Below are positions 8,446 through 16,420 of a stretch of 64,000 nt of DNA, one piece after another. Every line of letters starts with the position of its first letter. Within the stretch, counting starts at the first letter, position 1. Made by a program: the position numbers and the translations under genes. Location: assembly GCF_031119625.1 (NCBI RefSeq), contig NZ_JAVHZV010000016.1:124001-188000 (forward strand), written 5' to 3'. This DNA is from Pseudomonas sp. G34 (GTDB taxonomy: Bacteria > Pseudomonadota > Gammaproteobacteria > Pseudomonadales > Pseudomonadaceae). A model generated the notes under the pieces. That model worked only from the letters and a program-made list of their open reading frames with translations. It made no database searches and was not told the origin of the DNA.

Positions 8446-8949
8446 TTACTTGAGGGTGGGTAAAACTTGTGCGATGGCTTTCAGCGCGCAGCCCTCATCG
8501 ATCTGGCCACCCCCGGCTCCAGCAACGCCAATGGCACCGATGACCTGATCACCCACCTTCAGCGGTACGCCACCGCCCAACAGCAGCAGCTCATCGAGGG
8601 TGTTGAGGTTTTCAGCCTCTGGATTGCTGCGCGCACGCTCTGCCAGCAGGCCGGTGGCCGTTTTCGTTGACAGGGCGGTAAAGGCCTTGCGCTGCGCGGC
8701 CAGGGTGTTGTGTGGCCCGACATCGTCATCGCGCTGCACGGCCACCAGGTTGCCGCCGCGGTCGACGACGGCCGCTACCCCGGTACGGCCGTCTGCATGA
8801 CAGGCTGCCAAGGTCGCGTCCAGAAGTTGATTGGCCATCGCCAGGGTGACATCCGCACGCTGGGCAACCTGTGGGATATCGGCCCACGCGGCACTTGAAC
8901 CCATGGCCAGGGCCAGTAATGACGTGGCGAAGCTTTTTCCGATGTGCAT
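8446..8949 (-). CDS. Secreted GlcG/HbpS-family (heme-binding-like) protein
   Basis: A 167-residue precursor with signal peptide about 1-23 (ending SAAWA). The mature domain matches the GlcG/HbpS (DUF336) family: TLAMANQLLDATLAAC, VAAVVDRGGNLVAVQRDD, KAFTALSTKT and the glycine-rich VIGAIGVAGAGGGQIDEGCA. HbpS of Streptomyces binds heme and modulates a sensor kinase, whereas GlcG is of unclear function. It is transcribed first in a two-gene operon with hiuH and is divergent from a two-component system. An extracytoplasmic accessory role for that sensor is an attractive but untested inference. Confidence 0.78.
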   Translation of the reverse strand: MHIGKSFATSLLALAMGSSAAWADIPQVAQRADVTLAMANQLLDATLAACHADGRTGVAAVVDRGGNLVAVQRDDDVGPHNTLAAQRKAFTALSTKTATGLLAERARSNPEAENLNTLDELLLLGGGVPLKVGDQVIGAIGVAGAGGGQIDEGCALKAIAQVLPTLK

Positions 8950-9027
8950 AAGTCCTCCCGTTCAAAGCTCGGCTGAGCAGTTGCCGGGCATACTGCACAT
9001 GCGTTGCGCTCAGACTGATTGCCGGCG

Positions 9028-9045
9028 CATTACCAATTTGTAATG
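9028..9045. promoter_or_regulatory. CusR/HprR-like palindromic operator
   Basis: CATTAC-CAATTT-GTAATG is a perfect 6-bp inverted repeat with a 6-bp spacer. It lies in the 146-bp region between the glcG/hbpS-like start and the response-regulator start. It closely matches the CATTACAAAATTGTAATG box known for E. coli CusR and HprR, so it probably controls both transcripts. Confidence 0.65.
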
Positions 9046-9095
9046 GGACGAAGTGGCTTATCGGCCTAGGCTATGTGCCTGTGCTGGAGGACTTG

Positions 9096-9767
9096 ATGCG
9101 TATCCTGGTTGTTGAAGACGAAGTGAAGACGGCGGATTACCTGCGCAAGGGCCTGGGTGAGTCCGGCTATCTGGTCGAGGTCGCCTTGAATGGACTGGAT
9201 GGTCAGCACCTGGCGCAGGAAAGCGAGTTTGATCTGATCATCCTCGACGTCATGCTGCCTGGGCTGGACGGCTGGCAATTGCTGCAGATCATCCGGCGAA
9301 AATCGCAAACGCCTGTGCTCTTTCTGACGGCGCGAGATGCCATCGAAGACCGCGTCAAAGGGCTGGAACTGGGGGCCGATGATTACCTGATCAAACCGTT
9401 CTCCTACGCAGAGTTGCTGGCTCGCGTGCGCACCTTGTTGCGCCGCGGGCCACCCCGAGAAGTGGAGCAGTTTCAGGTGGCCGATCTGCATCTGGATTTG
9501 CTGAAACGCAGGGTCACTCGCAGTGGCGAGCGCTTGACACTCACCAACAAGGAGTTCGCGCTGCTGCACCTTTTGCTCAGCCGCGAGGGTGAGGTTCTGT
9601 CACGAGCGCTGATTGCCTCGCACGTCTGGCAGATGAATTTTGATAGCGATACCAATGTCGTGGACGTCGCTATTCGGCGCCTGCGGGCCAAGGTTGATGA
9701 CCCGTATCCGATCAAGCTGATTCACACCGTGCGTGGCATGGGCTACATGCTGGAGGCCCAGACATGA
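9096..9767 (+). CDS. OmpR-family response regulator, CusR/HprR/CopR type
   Basis: 223 residues from ATG 9096, which has GGAGG five bases upstream; a start 21 bp earlier is possible but lacks a site. Receiver domain residues 1-115 carry the acidic pair VVEDE, phospho-acceptor Asp51 ([10 protein letters not shown]) and Lys in YLIKPFSY. A winged-helix DNA-binding domain follows ([30 protein letters not shown]). The sequence resembles the heavy-metal response regulators. It overlaps the kinase gene by ATGA and is divergent from hbpS-hiuH. Metal or oxidant response is inferred. Confidence 0.88.
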   Translation: MRILVVEDEVKTADYLRKGLGESGYLVEVALNGLDGQHLAQESEFDLIILDVMLPGLDGWQLLQIIRRKSQTPVLFLTARDAIEDRVKGLELGADDYLIKPFSYAELLARVRTLLRRGPPREVEQFQVADLHLDLLKRRVTRSGERLTLTNKEFALLHLLLSREGEVLSRALIASHVWQMNFDSDTNVVDVAIRRLRAKVDDPYPIKLIHTVRGMGYMLEAQT

Positions 9768-11137
9768 GTCTTTGGCCGCGCACATTGAGCCTGCGCCTGG
9801 CACTGATGTTCGCCCTGGTCAGCTCGCTGCTGCTGGGCTCGGTGGGGCTCTACCTGTATCAGTCGTTGCAGCGCGAAATCGCCTGGCGTGATGACCAGGC
9901 GCTGCTTGGCCGGCTGCAACGCATGCAGGCGCTTATCGGTGACAGTGAGAGTATCGACTCACTGCGCACCCGCCCCCAGCTATACGAAAACATGCTGGGT
10001 AATCGCGATAGCCTGCTGTGGATTCTCGACAACACAGGGCAGCGCCTGATCGAAATCAACCCGCTGGCCCTGCCATTACCGAGCCTCTCATCGACGTCCG
10101 CGCCAAGGCTTGCAGATAGTGCGGACAATCCAGCGCTACGCCTTGCCTGGGTCGATATACCGAGTGCCGAGAGCCGCCTTACCCTGATTGCCGGCAAGTA
10201 CCTCGGCGAACGCGAGCAGATGCTCAGTGCCTATCGCTGGAAAGTTCTGCTGGCCGTGACGGTGGGTGCGTTGTTGGCGTTTCTGCTCGGCTGGCTGGTG
10301 AGCCAGCGTGGTCTTAAGCCTGTGCGTCAACTGGCGAAACGCGCCGCCACCATTGATGTGCAGCACCTGCATGTACGCCTGGAGCCGTTCCAGGATGTCA
10401 GCGAGTTGACTGCGCTGAGCCATGCACTCAATCAAATGCTTGAACGCCTTGAACAGGGCTTCGCCCAGCTTTCGCGCTTCTCTGAAGACCTCGCGCACGA
10501 GATGCGCACGCCACTGAGCAACCTGATGGGACAAACCCAGCAGGCGCTTGATCGCAGTCGCTCGACCGAGGAATACCAGAATCTGCTGGCCTCCAATCAG
10601 GAGGAGTACGAACGCCTGGCCCGGATGATCGACAGCATGCTGTTTCTGGCCCGTACCGAGCAGCCTGGGTCGTCGATAAAACGCGAATCTGTTGATCTGC
10701 AGAGCCTGGTTGGGCAGCTCTGCGAATATTTCGAAGGGATGGCGCAGGAGCGCGGCATCGAACTGATCAATACGGCCAACGACACGCTGAACGCTGACCC
10801 CGAGCTGCTGCGGCGGGCGCTGGCCAACCTGCTAGCAAATGCGCTGCGTTATGGCGCGCCTGATACACCGGTGACGATCCGTTCCTTACACACTCCCAAA
10901 GGGCTTGAAGTCAGTGTGCATAACCAGGGTGAGGTGATTGCTGCCGAACACCTGCCGCATCTTTTCGAGCGGTTTTATCGCTGTGACCCTTCGCGCAACC
11001 AGCCCGATGATTCGGGTGGGCTTGGGTTGGCCATCGTGCGCTCAATCATGCAAGCCCATGGGGGAAAAGTCAGTGTTACCAGTAGCCATTCAGGTACGGA
11101 TTTCATGCTGTTTTTCCCGATAGATTTAGCTGAGTGA
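9764..11137 (+). CDS. Heavy-metal-type sensor histidine kinase (CusS/HprS-like)
   Basis: A 457-residue membrane kinase. TM1 about 12-32, periplasmic loop about 33-158, TM2 about 160-180, HAMP about 182-235, HisKA with phospho-acceptor His245 ([12 protein letters not shown]), and an ATPase domain with N-box [10 protein letters not shown] (near 356) and [17 protein letters not shown]. This matches the heavy-metal sensor kinase family. It overlaps its response regulator by 4 bp. The periplasmic loop is short (about 125 residues) and contains no cysteine. Cu/Ag sensing or peroxide sensing are the two leading options. Confidence 0.87.
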   Translation: MSLWPRTLSLRLALMFALVSSLLLGSVGLYLYQSLQREIAWRDDQALLGRLQRMQALIGDSESIDSLRTRPQLYENMLGNRDSLLWILDNTGQRLIEINPLALPLPSLSSTSAPRLADSADNPALRLAWVDIPSAESRLTLIAGKYLGEREQMLSAYRWKVLLAVTVGALLAFLLGWLVSQRGLKPVRQLAKRAATIDVQHLHVRLEPFQDVSELTALSHALNQMLERLEQGFAQLSRFSEDLAHEMRTPLSNLMGQTQQALDRSRSTEEYQNLLASNQEEYERLARMIDSMLFLARTEQPGSSIKRESVDLQSLVGQLCEYFEGMAQERGIELINTANDTLNADPELLRRALANLLANALRYGAPDTPVTIRSLHTPKGLEVSVHNQGEVIAAEHLPHLFERFYRCDPSRNQPDDSGGLGLAIVRSIMQAHGGKVSVTSSHSGTDFMLFFPIDLAE

Positions 11138-11352
11138 TTGAACGCTCTGCCCGCCTCGCCTTGTAACGGCGCCCGCCTGCTGTCGCGAAGGCAGTCGCCT
11201 CGCCGAACGGCGCTGGGCTTCCTCGTGGCCCGGCGATAGGATGCTTATCAGGCTCGAAACAATCGATGACGAGGGAATGGCTTTGCGCCTCGACGACACC
11301 TGCTGATTCGGGGGTTCAGAGGGCATCAAAGCCAACTTCAAGGAGTAGCCGC

Positions 11353-11904
11353 TTGGCCAAGAGCGTTGTGACATGCGAGTGCGCACAGGTTGCCATCGAG
11401 CTCGATGGTGCGCCATTCATCTCCACCGAATGCCATTGCACCAGTTGCCGCGAAGCGGCGGCACGCCTTGAGCAGCTGCCGCTTGCGCGGCCGATGCTCG
11501 AGGGCAATGCGGGCACGCAGTTCGTGCTCTATCGCAAGGACAGGGTCCAAATCCTGCGTGGTCAGCATCTTCTGGAGGCGTTCCGGCTCGGGCCCAAAGC
11601 CCCAACACGCCGGGTAATCAGCCGGTGCTGCAACAGCCCGGTCTTTCTCGAATTCCAGAGCGGCCACTGGCTCAGCCTGTATTCGAGCCTATGGCCCGAA
11701 GAGACACGGCCAAAGCCGCAACTGCGTACGATGACCGGCGACCGAACAGACCAGGCGGCGCTCGACGATGCTGTTCCAGCGGGCCCCCTGCAAACCTGGC
11801 GATTCTATGCAAAGCTGTTAGGCGCCTGGATTGCCATGGGCTTCAAATCGCCGAAGATCTGCATTGGCGAGGAAACCGAGCGTGGTAAAACAACCGGCAC
11901 GTAG
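11353..11904 (+). CDS. GFA/DUF6151-like zinc-binding protein
   Basis: A 183-residue protein that most likely starts at TTG 11353, because AAGGAG ends eight bases upstream; the frame runs further back but with no site and no homologous-looking sequence. Metal-binding cysteines are visible as CEC near residue 8, CHCTSC near 29-34 and CC in RRVISRCCNSP. This pattern is that of the Mss4-like fold seen in glutathione-dependent formaldehyde-activating (GFA) and DUF6151 proteins. No glutathione or formaldehyde genes are near. Function uncertain. Confidence 0.7.
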   Translation: MAKSVVTCECAQVAIELDGAPFISTECHCTSCREAAARLEQLPLARPMLEGNAGTQFVLYRKDRVQILRGQHLLEAFRLGPKAPTRRVISRCCNSPVFLEFQSGHWLSLYSSLWPEETRPKPQLRTMTGDRTDQAALDDAVPAGPLQTWRFYAKLLGAWIAMGFKSPKICIGEETERGKTTGT

Positions 11905-12015
11905 AGCGAACCGGAACGCCGGCCGCTCGTAGCGCCAGCGAACAGTCCGCCGGCCAGTACAAACGGCGTACTGCTTCGCTGCCGACTGGTACGCCCTAGC
12001 AGCCTCTCCCCCAAA

Positions 12016-13185
12016 TCACCGGCACACCGCCGCAGCCGGCACTCTGGCGCGCCAGGCAAACCCCAGCACCATCAGCAGCCCCAATGCTGCCATCGCGGCA
12101 CCGGCCAGGGAGATCGCCGGGTAGCCCAGCCCGGCGCTGATCACCGCGCCGCCCACGGCTGCGCCGATGGCATTGCCCAGGTTGAAGGCGCCGATATTCA
12201 CCGCCGAGGCCAGGTTGGGGGCGGCCTTGGCGGCTTCCATCACGCGCATCTGCAAAGGCGGCACGATGGCAAAGCTGGCGATGCCCCAGATGAGGATGGC
12301 CACGGCGGCCGGCAGCGGCCAACGCATCAGCACGGTAAAGGCAAGCAGCACCAGGATCAGCGCACTCAGCGAGGCGATCAGGGTGCGGTCGATGGAGCGG
12401 TCCGCCGCCTTGCCGCCCCACATGTTGCCCAGGGTCAGGCCCACGCCGTAGAGCACCAGCATGGCGGTGATGAAGCCCGTGGAGGCATGGGTCTGGGTGC
12501 TGAGGATCGGTGCGATGTAGGTGAACACGGTGAACATCGCACTGGAGCCGACCACGGTCAGTGCCAGCGCCGCCAGCACCGGGCCACGGCCCAACACGCG
12601 GATTTCGGCGAGCACGCCATCGCTCTTCGGCAGCTCGACGTTGGGCAAGGCGAACCACAGCGCGAGCATGGTGATCACCCCCAGGCCGGCAATGCCCCAG
12701 AACGCCGTGCGCCAACCGAGCAGCTCACCGAACCAGGCAGCCAGCGGCACGCCGCCGATGGTCGCCAGGGTCAGGCCCATGAACATCGCCGCCACCGCGC
12801 CGGCGCGTTTGTCCGGTGCGACCAGGCTGGCAGCGACCACCGAGCCGACGCCAAAGAAGGCGCCGTGGTTGAGCGAGGTGACTACCCGGGCGACCAGCAG
12901 GCTGGTGTAGTCGGTGGCCAGGGCGGACATCAGGTTGCCAAGGGTGAAGATGGCCATCAGCCCGATCAGCAGGTAGCGCCGGGGAATCTTGCCGGTGGTC
13001 AGGGTCATCAGCGGCGCGCCGATCAGCACACCGATGGCATAGGCGCTGACCAACAGGCCAGCGGCGGGAATCGACACGCCAAGGTCACTGGCGATGCCGG
13101 GCAACATGCCCATGGGGGCGAACTCGGTAACGCCGATGCCGAAGGCACCGGTGGCGAGCGCGACGAGGGGTGGATTGATACGCAT
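12016..13185 (-). CDS. MFS efflux transporter, DHA1/AraJ-like
   Basis: 389 residues with twelve predicted membrane segments. The N-terminus has LATGAFGIGVTEFAPMGMLPGIA, typical of the DHA1 drug/sugar efflux branch (AraJ, NepI-like), and VTSLNHGAFFGVGSVVAA lies in segment 4. These are proton-driven exporters in the inner membrane. It is divergent from a LysR regulator with a 94-bp shared region, so it is probably that regulator's target. The exported compound is unknown. Confidence 0.85.
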   Translation of the reverse strand: MRINPPLVALATGAFGIGVTEFAPMGMLPGIASDLGVSIPAAGLLVSAYAIGVLIGAPLMTLTTGKIPRRYLLIGLMAIFTLGNLMSALATDYTSLLVARVVTSLNHGAFFGVGSVVAASLVAPDKRAGAVAAMFMGLTLATIGGVPLAAWFGELLGWRTAFWGIAGLGVITMLALWFALPNVELPKSDGVLAEIRVLGRGPVLAALALTVVGSSAMFTVFTYIAPILSTQTHASTGFITAMLVLYGVGLTLGNMWGGKAADRSIDRTLIASLSALILVLLAFTVLMRWPLPAAVAILIWGIASFAIVPPLQMRVMEAAKAAPNLASAVNIGAFNLGNAIGAAVGGAVISAGLGYPAISLAGAAMAALGLLMVLGFAWRARVPAAAVCR

Positions 13186-13279
13186 GAGAGGCTCCTTATC
13201 TATGCCGCAAATGCTACGATCCCGATCTCACGGGCGGTAGACCGCTTTCCTGGCAAACACCTTTGCTGCAGAGGCACAA

Positions 13280-14173
13280 ATGGACGTAGGCGGCCGATCA
13301 GGCGAGATGGAGGTGCTGGTGCGTGTGGCGCAGGAAGGCAGCCTGTCGGCGGCGGCGCGCACCCTGGGCATGACGCCCTCGGCGGTCAGCCGCATCATCG
13401 CCCGCACCGAGCAGCGCCTGGGCACCCGTTTGCTGCTGCGCACCACGCGAGCGATCACCTTCACGGCCGAAGGCGAGGCGTATCTGCGCGGCGCCCGGCG
13501 CATCCTCGCCGACCTGGCCGAGGTCGAGGACGCCATCACCGACCAGAGCGTGCCCAAGGGGCGCATCCGGGTCAGCGCCGCGCTCGGGCACGGCAGGCAA
13601 GCCATCGTGCCGCTGGTGGCGGCCTTCAGTGCGCGCTACCCGAATATCGTCGTCGACCTGACCCTGGGCGATGAGGTGGTGGATATTCTTGGCGGCCAGG
13701 CCGATGTGGCGGTGCGTTTCGGCCCACTGCCGGACAGCCCGCTGACCGCCCGCAAGATCGGCGACACCGGCCAGGTGGTGGTGGCCTCGCCTGATTACCT
13801 GGCGCGCCACGGCACGCCCCAGGCACCGGAAGACCTGCTACAGCACAACTGCCTGCGCTTCAACTTCCGCCGCGCCGAGCCCAACTGGCCGTTCTTGCGC
13901 GACGGCGAGGTGTTCTCCCTGAAGGTCTGCGGCAACATCGAATGCAGCAGCGGCGAGGCCCTGGCGCAACTGGCCCGGGTCGGCGCCGGCATCGCCCGGA
14001 TTGGCGCCTTTACCGTCAATGACGACATCGGGCGCGGCGACCTGGTGCAGCTGCTCGAAACCTACAACCCCGGCGAGCGAGAACCGATTCACGCGGTATT
14101 CGTCGGCGGCCCGACCATGCCGGCGCGGGTGCGGTTGTTCGTGGATTTTCTGCTCGAGCATCATCGGCTGTAA
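13280..14173 (+). CDS. LysR-family transcriptional regulator
   Basis: 297 residues. An N-terminal winged HTH (about 10-65) reads GSLSAAARTLGMTPSAVSRIIARTEQRLGTRLLLRTTR. The rest is a two-lobed effector domain starting at GRIRVSAALG. It is divergent from the MFS exporter. A short piece of its coding region (14050-14094) recurs downstream at 14425-14469. The inducer is unknown. Confidence 0.87.
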   Translation: MDVGGRSGEMEVLVRVAQEGSLSAAARTLGMTPSAVSRIIARTEQRLGTRLLLRTTRAITFTAEGEAYLRGARRILADLAEVEDAITDQSVPKGRIRVSAALGHGRQAIVPLVAAFSARYPNIVVDLTLGDEVVDILGGQADVAVRFGPLPDSPLTARKIGDTGQVVVASPDYLARHGTPQAPEDLLQHNCLRFNFRRAEPNWPFLRDGEVFSLKVCGNIECSSGEALAQLARVGAGIARIGAFTVNDDIGRGDLVQLLETYNPGEREPIHAVFVGGPTMPARVRLFVDFLLEHHRL

Positions 14174-14292
14174 GCGCAGAACTGACCGTTCCTCACGCTT
14201 CGCGTGAGAATGCCTTCTAGGACGCATCGGCCCATACGGGAGCGGGCGGAGCGCCTTGAGCCGAGCGATTCGGCTGATGGCTGCACCACCCT

Positions 14293-14386
14293 TGTGGGAG
14301 CGCGCCATGCGCGCGAAATCACCGGCATGGCCCGTTCCCACAGACCGTACGGTGGATCACGCTCTAATGATTCAGCGCCACAACCA
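14293..14386. repeat. 94-bp direct repeat, copy 1 (contains REP hairpin)
   Basis: About 96 percent identical to 14497-14590 (four differences seen). It holds the inverted repeat GTGGGAGCGCGCCATG ... CATGGCCCGTTCCCAC, a REP-type hairpin found elsewhere in the window. The 22 bp upstream of both copies are also similar. Confidence 0.85.
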
Positions 14387-14390
14387 CCCC

Positions 14391-14422
14391 ATGGTGGACG
14401 AATAAAGCGTCGTCCACCCTAC
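14391..14422. repeat. Half of a GTAGGGTGGA-family palindromic repeat
   Basis: The segment from ATGGTGGACG to GTCCACCCTAC is the right half of the repeat seen complete at 30028-30102 and 34843-34919. The left arm is missing here. Confidence 0.6.
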
Positions 14423-14424
14423 TT

Positions 14425-14469
14425 GCTGCGCGAAACCTACAACCCCGGCGGGCGATAACCGATTCACGC
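14425..14469 (+). repeat. 45-bp displaced copy of lysR coding sequence
   Basis: Matches 14050-14094 inside the LysR gene with three differences, at a constant offset of 375 bp. It is noncoding here. It lies between the two 94-bp direct repeats and shows that a segment reaching into the gene was duplicated and then decayed. Confidence 0.75.
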
Positions 14470-14496
14470 TATCTGGCTGACGGGTACAGCACCTAT

Positions 14497-14590
14497 TGTG
14501 GGAGCGCGCCATGGGCGCGAAATCACGGGCATGGCCCGTTCCCACAGACCGTATGGTGGAGCACGCTCTAATGATTCAGCGCCACAACCA
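14497..14590. repeat. 94-bp direct repeat, copy 2 (contains REP hairpin)
   Basis: Second copy of the unit at 14293-14386, offset 204 bp, again with the GTGGGAGC ... TTCCCAC hairpin (14498-14545). Together with copy 1 and the lysR fragment it fills most of the 452-bp gap between lysR and the next gene. Confidence 0.85.
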
Positions 14591-14625
14591 AGCTCCAGCC
14601 GGACGGGCTCCCAGTGCCCTGCCGC

Positions 14626-14922
14626 TCAGCGACTCAAGCTAAACGCAAACAGCAGATACAGCCCGAACGCCACCACTGGCAGCAGGTGCCAGAGGTTGGA
14701 CAACCACGCCGTCGAGTTCAGGTAGCCGACCACCAGCAGACCGGCGGTGGCCAGGGAGATCCCGGGGAGCAGCAGCATCAGGGTCGCCAGCAGGCGGTCC
14801 TGGAACGGCGTCAGTTCGCTTTGGTTGGCGATGGCCGCAGCGGAGAACACCACGATCAGGCCTTGCAGGCCCGCGAAGGTGATCTGGGCGAGCACGCCGA
14901 TGATCAATGCCGTAAGCGACAT
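14626..14922 (-). CDS. Small membrane protein, probable MarR-operon partner
   Basis: 98 residues, almost wholly hydrophobic, with three likely membrane helices (ALIIGVLAQITFAGLQGLIVV, ATLMLLLPGISLATAGLLVV, LLPVVAFGLYLLFAFSL). AAAGGA lies seven bases before ATG 14922. Its start is 12 bp after the stop of the MarR-family gene, so the two are probably one transcript. No family recognised. Confidence 0.7.
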   Translation of the reverse strand: MSLTALIIGVLAQITFAGLQGLIVVFSAAAIANQSELTPFQDRLLATLMLLLPGISLATAGLLVVGYLNSTAWLSNLWHLLPVVAFGLYLLFAFSLSR

Positions 14923-14934
14923 GATTGATTCCTT

Positions 14935-15432
14935 TCATTCACCTGGTTGCAGGTTGGCCAGCAGCTTGCCGGTGAGCGCATGCAACTGCTGTTTTTCCTC
15001 GTCACTGAGGGCGGCCAGAACGCGCTGCAGGTTAGCAACGTGGGCGGTGAGCATGTTGTCGATCAGTTCAAAGCCCGCTGGCGTCAGCGCCACCAGGATG
15101 CCGCGGCGGTCGGAGGGATGCTTGCGCCGTTCGATCAGCCCGGCTTTTTCCAGGCGGTCGATGCGGCTGGTCATGCCGCCGGAGGAGATCATTGCGCTTT
15201 CGTACAGCGCCGTGGGCATCAGCGCGTAGGGCTCGCCGGCGCGGCGCAGGGTGGCGAGCAGGTCGAATTCACCGGCCTGCAAGCCGTGCGCGGCGAAGAA
15301 CGGCAACAGGTGATCACGGCTGATCACCTGGCTCAGCTCGCCGAGGCGGCCAATCACCGCCATGGCAAAGCCGTCCAGATCCGGGCGTTGCTCACGCCAC
15401 TGTTCGGCGGCCAGGTGTGCTCGATCGTGCAT
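14935..15432 (-). CDS. MarR-family transcriptional regulator
   Basis: 165 residues with a winged HTH of MarR type: HGLQAGEFDLLATLRRAG, SGGMTSRIDRLEKAGLIERRKHPSDRRGILVALTPAG. Members repress divergent efflux genes until a phenolic or similar ligand binds. It is divergent from a DMT transporter, and the 85-bp gap holds a perfect palindrome of MarR style. The N-terminal 25 residues before the helical core are unusual but short. Confidence 0.88.
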   Translation of the reverse strand: MHDRAHLAAEQWREQRPDLDGFAMAVIGRLGELSQVISRDHLLPFFAAHGLQAGEFDLLATLRRAGEPYALMPTALYESAMISSGGMTSRIDRLEKAGLIERRKHPSDRRGILVALTPAGFELIDNMLTAHVANLQRVLAALSDEEKQQLHALTGKLLANLQPGE

Positions 15433-15445
15433 GTCGGCCTCGATT

Positions 15446-15463
15446 TATCTTGCTATCAAGATA
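15446..15463. promoter_or_regulatory. MarR-type operator palindrome
   Basis: TATCTTGCTATCAAGATA has perfect 7-bp arms with a 4-bp spacer. It sits midway between the divergent marR-like and DMT transporter genes, the expected place for a shared operator. The ATCTTG/CAAGAT arms are typical of MarR-family sites. Confidence 0.65.
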
Positions 15464-15517
15464 CTTTTCAAAAAGAATGTTTGCATCCTAGCGTATCCAG
15501 TCCAAGGAGGCACCTGC

Positions 15518-16420
15518 ATGTCGGGCACCGCGCATCGACCCGTTTTGGCCCTGGCCCTGCTGTTCACCGTCGGCGCGCTGATGGGGCTCACCAGCATTCT
15601 GGTCAAGCTGGCCGGCAGCGCTGGCTGGCAGCCGATGGCCTATCTGTTGTGGGGCCTGCTTGGCGGCGGCCTGCTGCTGTTGCTGTTCGCCTGGTGGCGT
15701 GGCGAGCGGCCAGGCATGAGCCTGCCGCAACAACGCTATTACCTCGCCTCAGGCCTGCTCAGCATCGCCGTGCCGAACGGCTTGCTGTTCAGCGCCATCG
15801 GCCATGTCGGCGCCGGTTTCGCCTCGATGTGCCTGGCCTTCCCGCCGCTGTTCACCTACCTGCTGGCCCTGGCGCTGCGCATGGAGGCGCTCAGCCGGAT
15901 TCGCCTGCTGGGCATCTGCATCGGCCTGTCCGGCAGCCTGCTGCTGGCCCTGGGCAAACTGCACGGTGGCGACAGCCCGGCCCTGTGGGTAGTGGCCGCG
16001 CTGTGCGTGCCGGTGTTCCTGGCCCTGGGCAATATCTACCGCGCCCGCTACTGGCCCAGTGGCGCCACACCGCTGTCGCTGGCGCCCGGCATGCTGCTGG
16101 GCGGCGCGGTGCTGCTGGGGCTCACGGCGCTGCTCGGTGTGGACTTCTCGCCCCAGCTGAGCAGCGCCATGGCCGTCGGCCTGATGCTGGTGCAGATGCT
16201 GTTGTTCGCGGCAGTCTATGCGCTGTTCTTCATCCTGCAGAAGCTGGCGGGTACGGTTTTTCTCAGCCAGATCGGCTCGGTGGCGGCGATCACCGGCGCG
16301 GCCATGGCCATCGGCCTGCTTGGCGAACAGGCCAGCCTGAGCCTGGCGCTGGCGGCGCTGTGCATCGTCGTCGGGGTATTGCTGGTGGCCTGGCGCGGCG
16401 CCCAGGAGAAGGCGCAATGA
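15518..16420 (+). CDS. EamA/DMT-superfamily transporter
   Basis: 300 residues with ten predicted membrane segments and two EamA repeats. ATG 15518 has an excellent AAGGAGG site; the frame continues upstream into non-protein-like sequence. The protein begins with LALALLFTVGALMGLTSILVK, typical of the family, which moves metabolites across the inner membrane, usually outward. The next gene overlaps by ATGA, so they form an operon, probably controlled by the divergent MarR-family protein. Confidence 0.85.
   Translation: MSGTAHRPVLALALLFTVGALMGLTSILVKLAGSAGWQPMAYLLWGLLGGGLLLLLFAWWRGERPGMSLPQQRYYLASGLLSIAVPNGLLFSAIGHVGAGFASMCLAFPPLFTYLLALALRMEALSRIRLLGICIGLSGSLLLALGKLHGGDSPALWVVAALCVPVFLALGNIYRARYWPSGATPLSLAPGMLLGGAVLLGLTALLGVDFSPQLSSAMAVGLMLVQMLLFAAVYALFFILQKLAGTVFLSQIGSVAAITGAAMAIGLLGEQASLSLALAALCIVVGVLLVAWRGAQEKAQ

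Noticed and set aside
9075..9095. Earlier start for the response regulator
   Set aside because: GGAGG lies five bases before ATG 9096, and the receiver domain begins exactly there.
14294..14590. Possible CRISPR-like array of repeated hairpins
   Set aside because: Only two 94-bp units, no unique spacers of constant length, no cas genes; these are REP elements.
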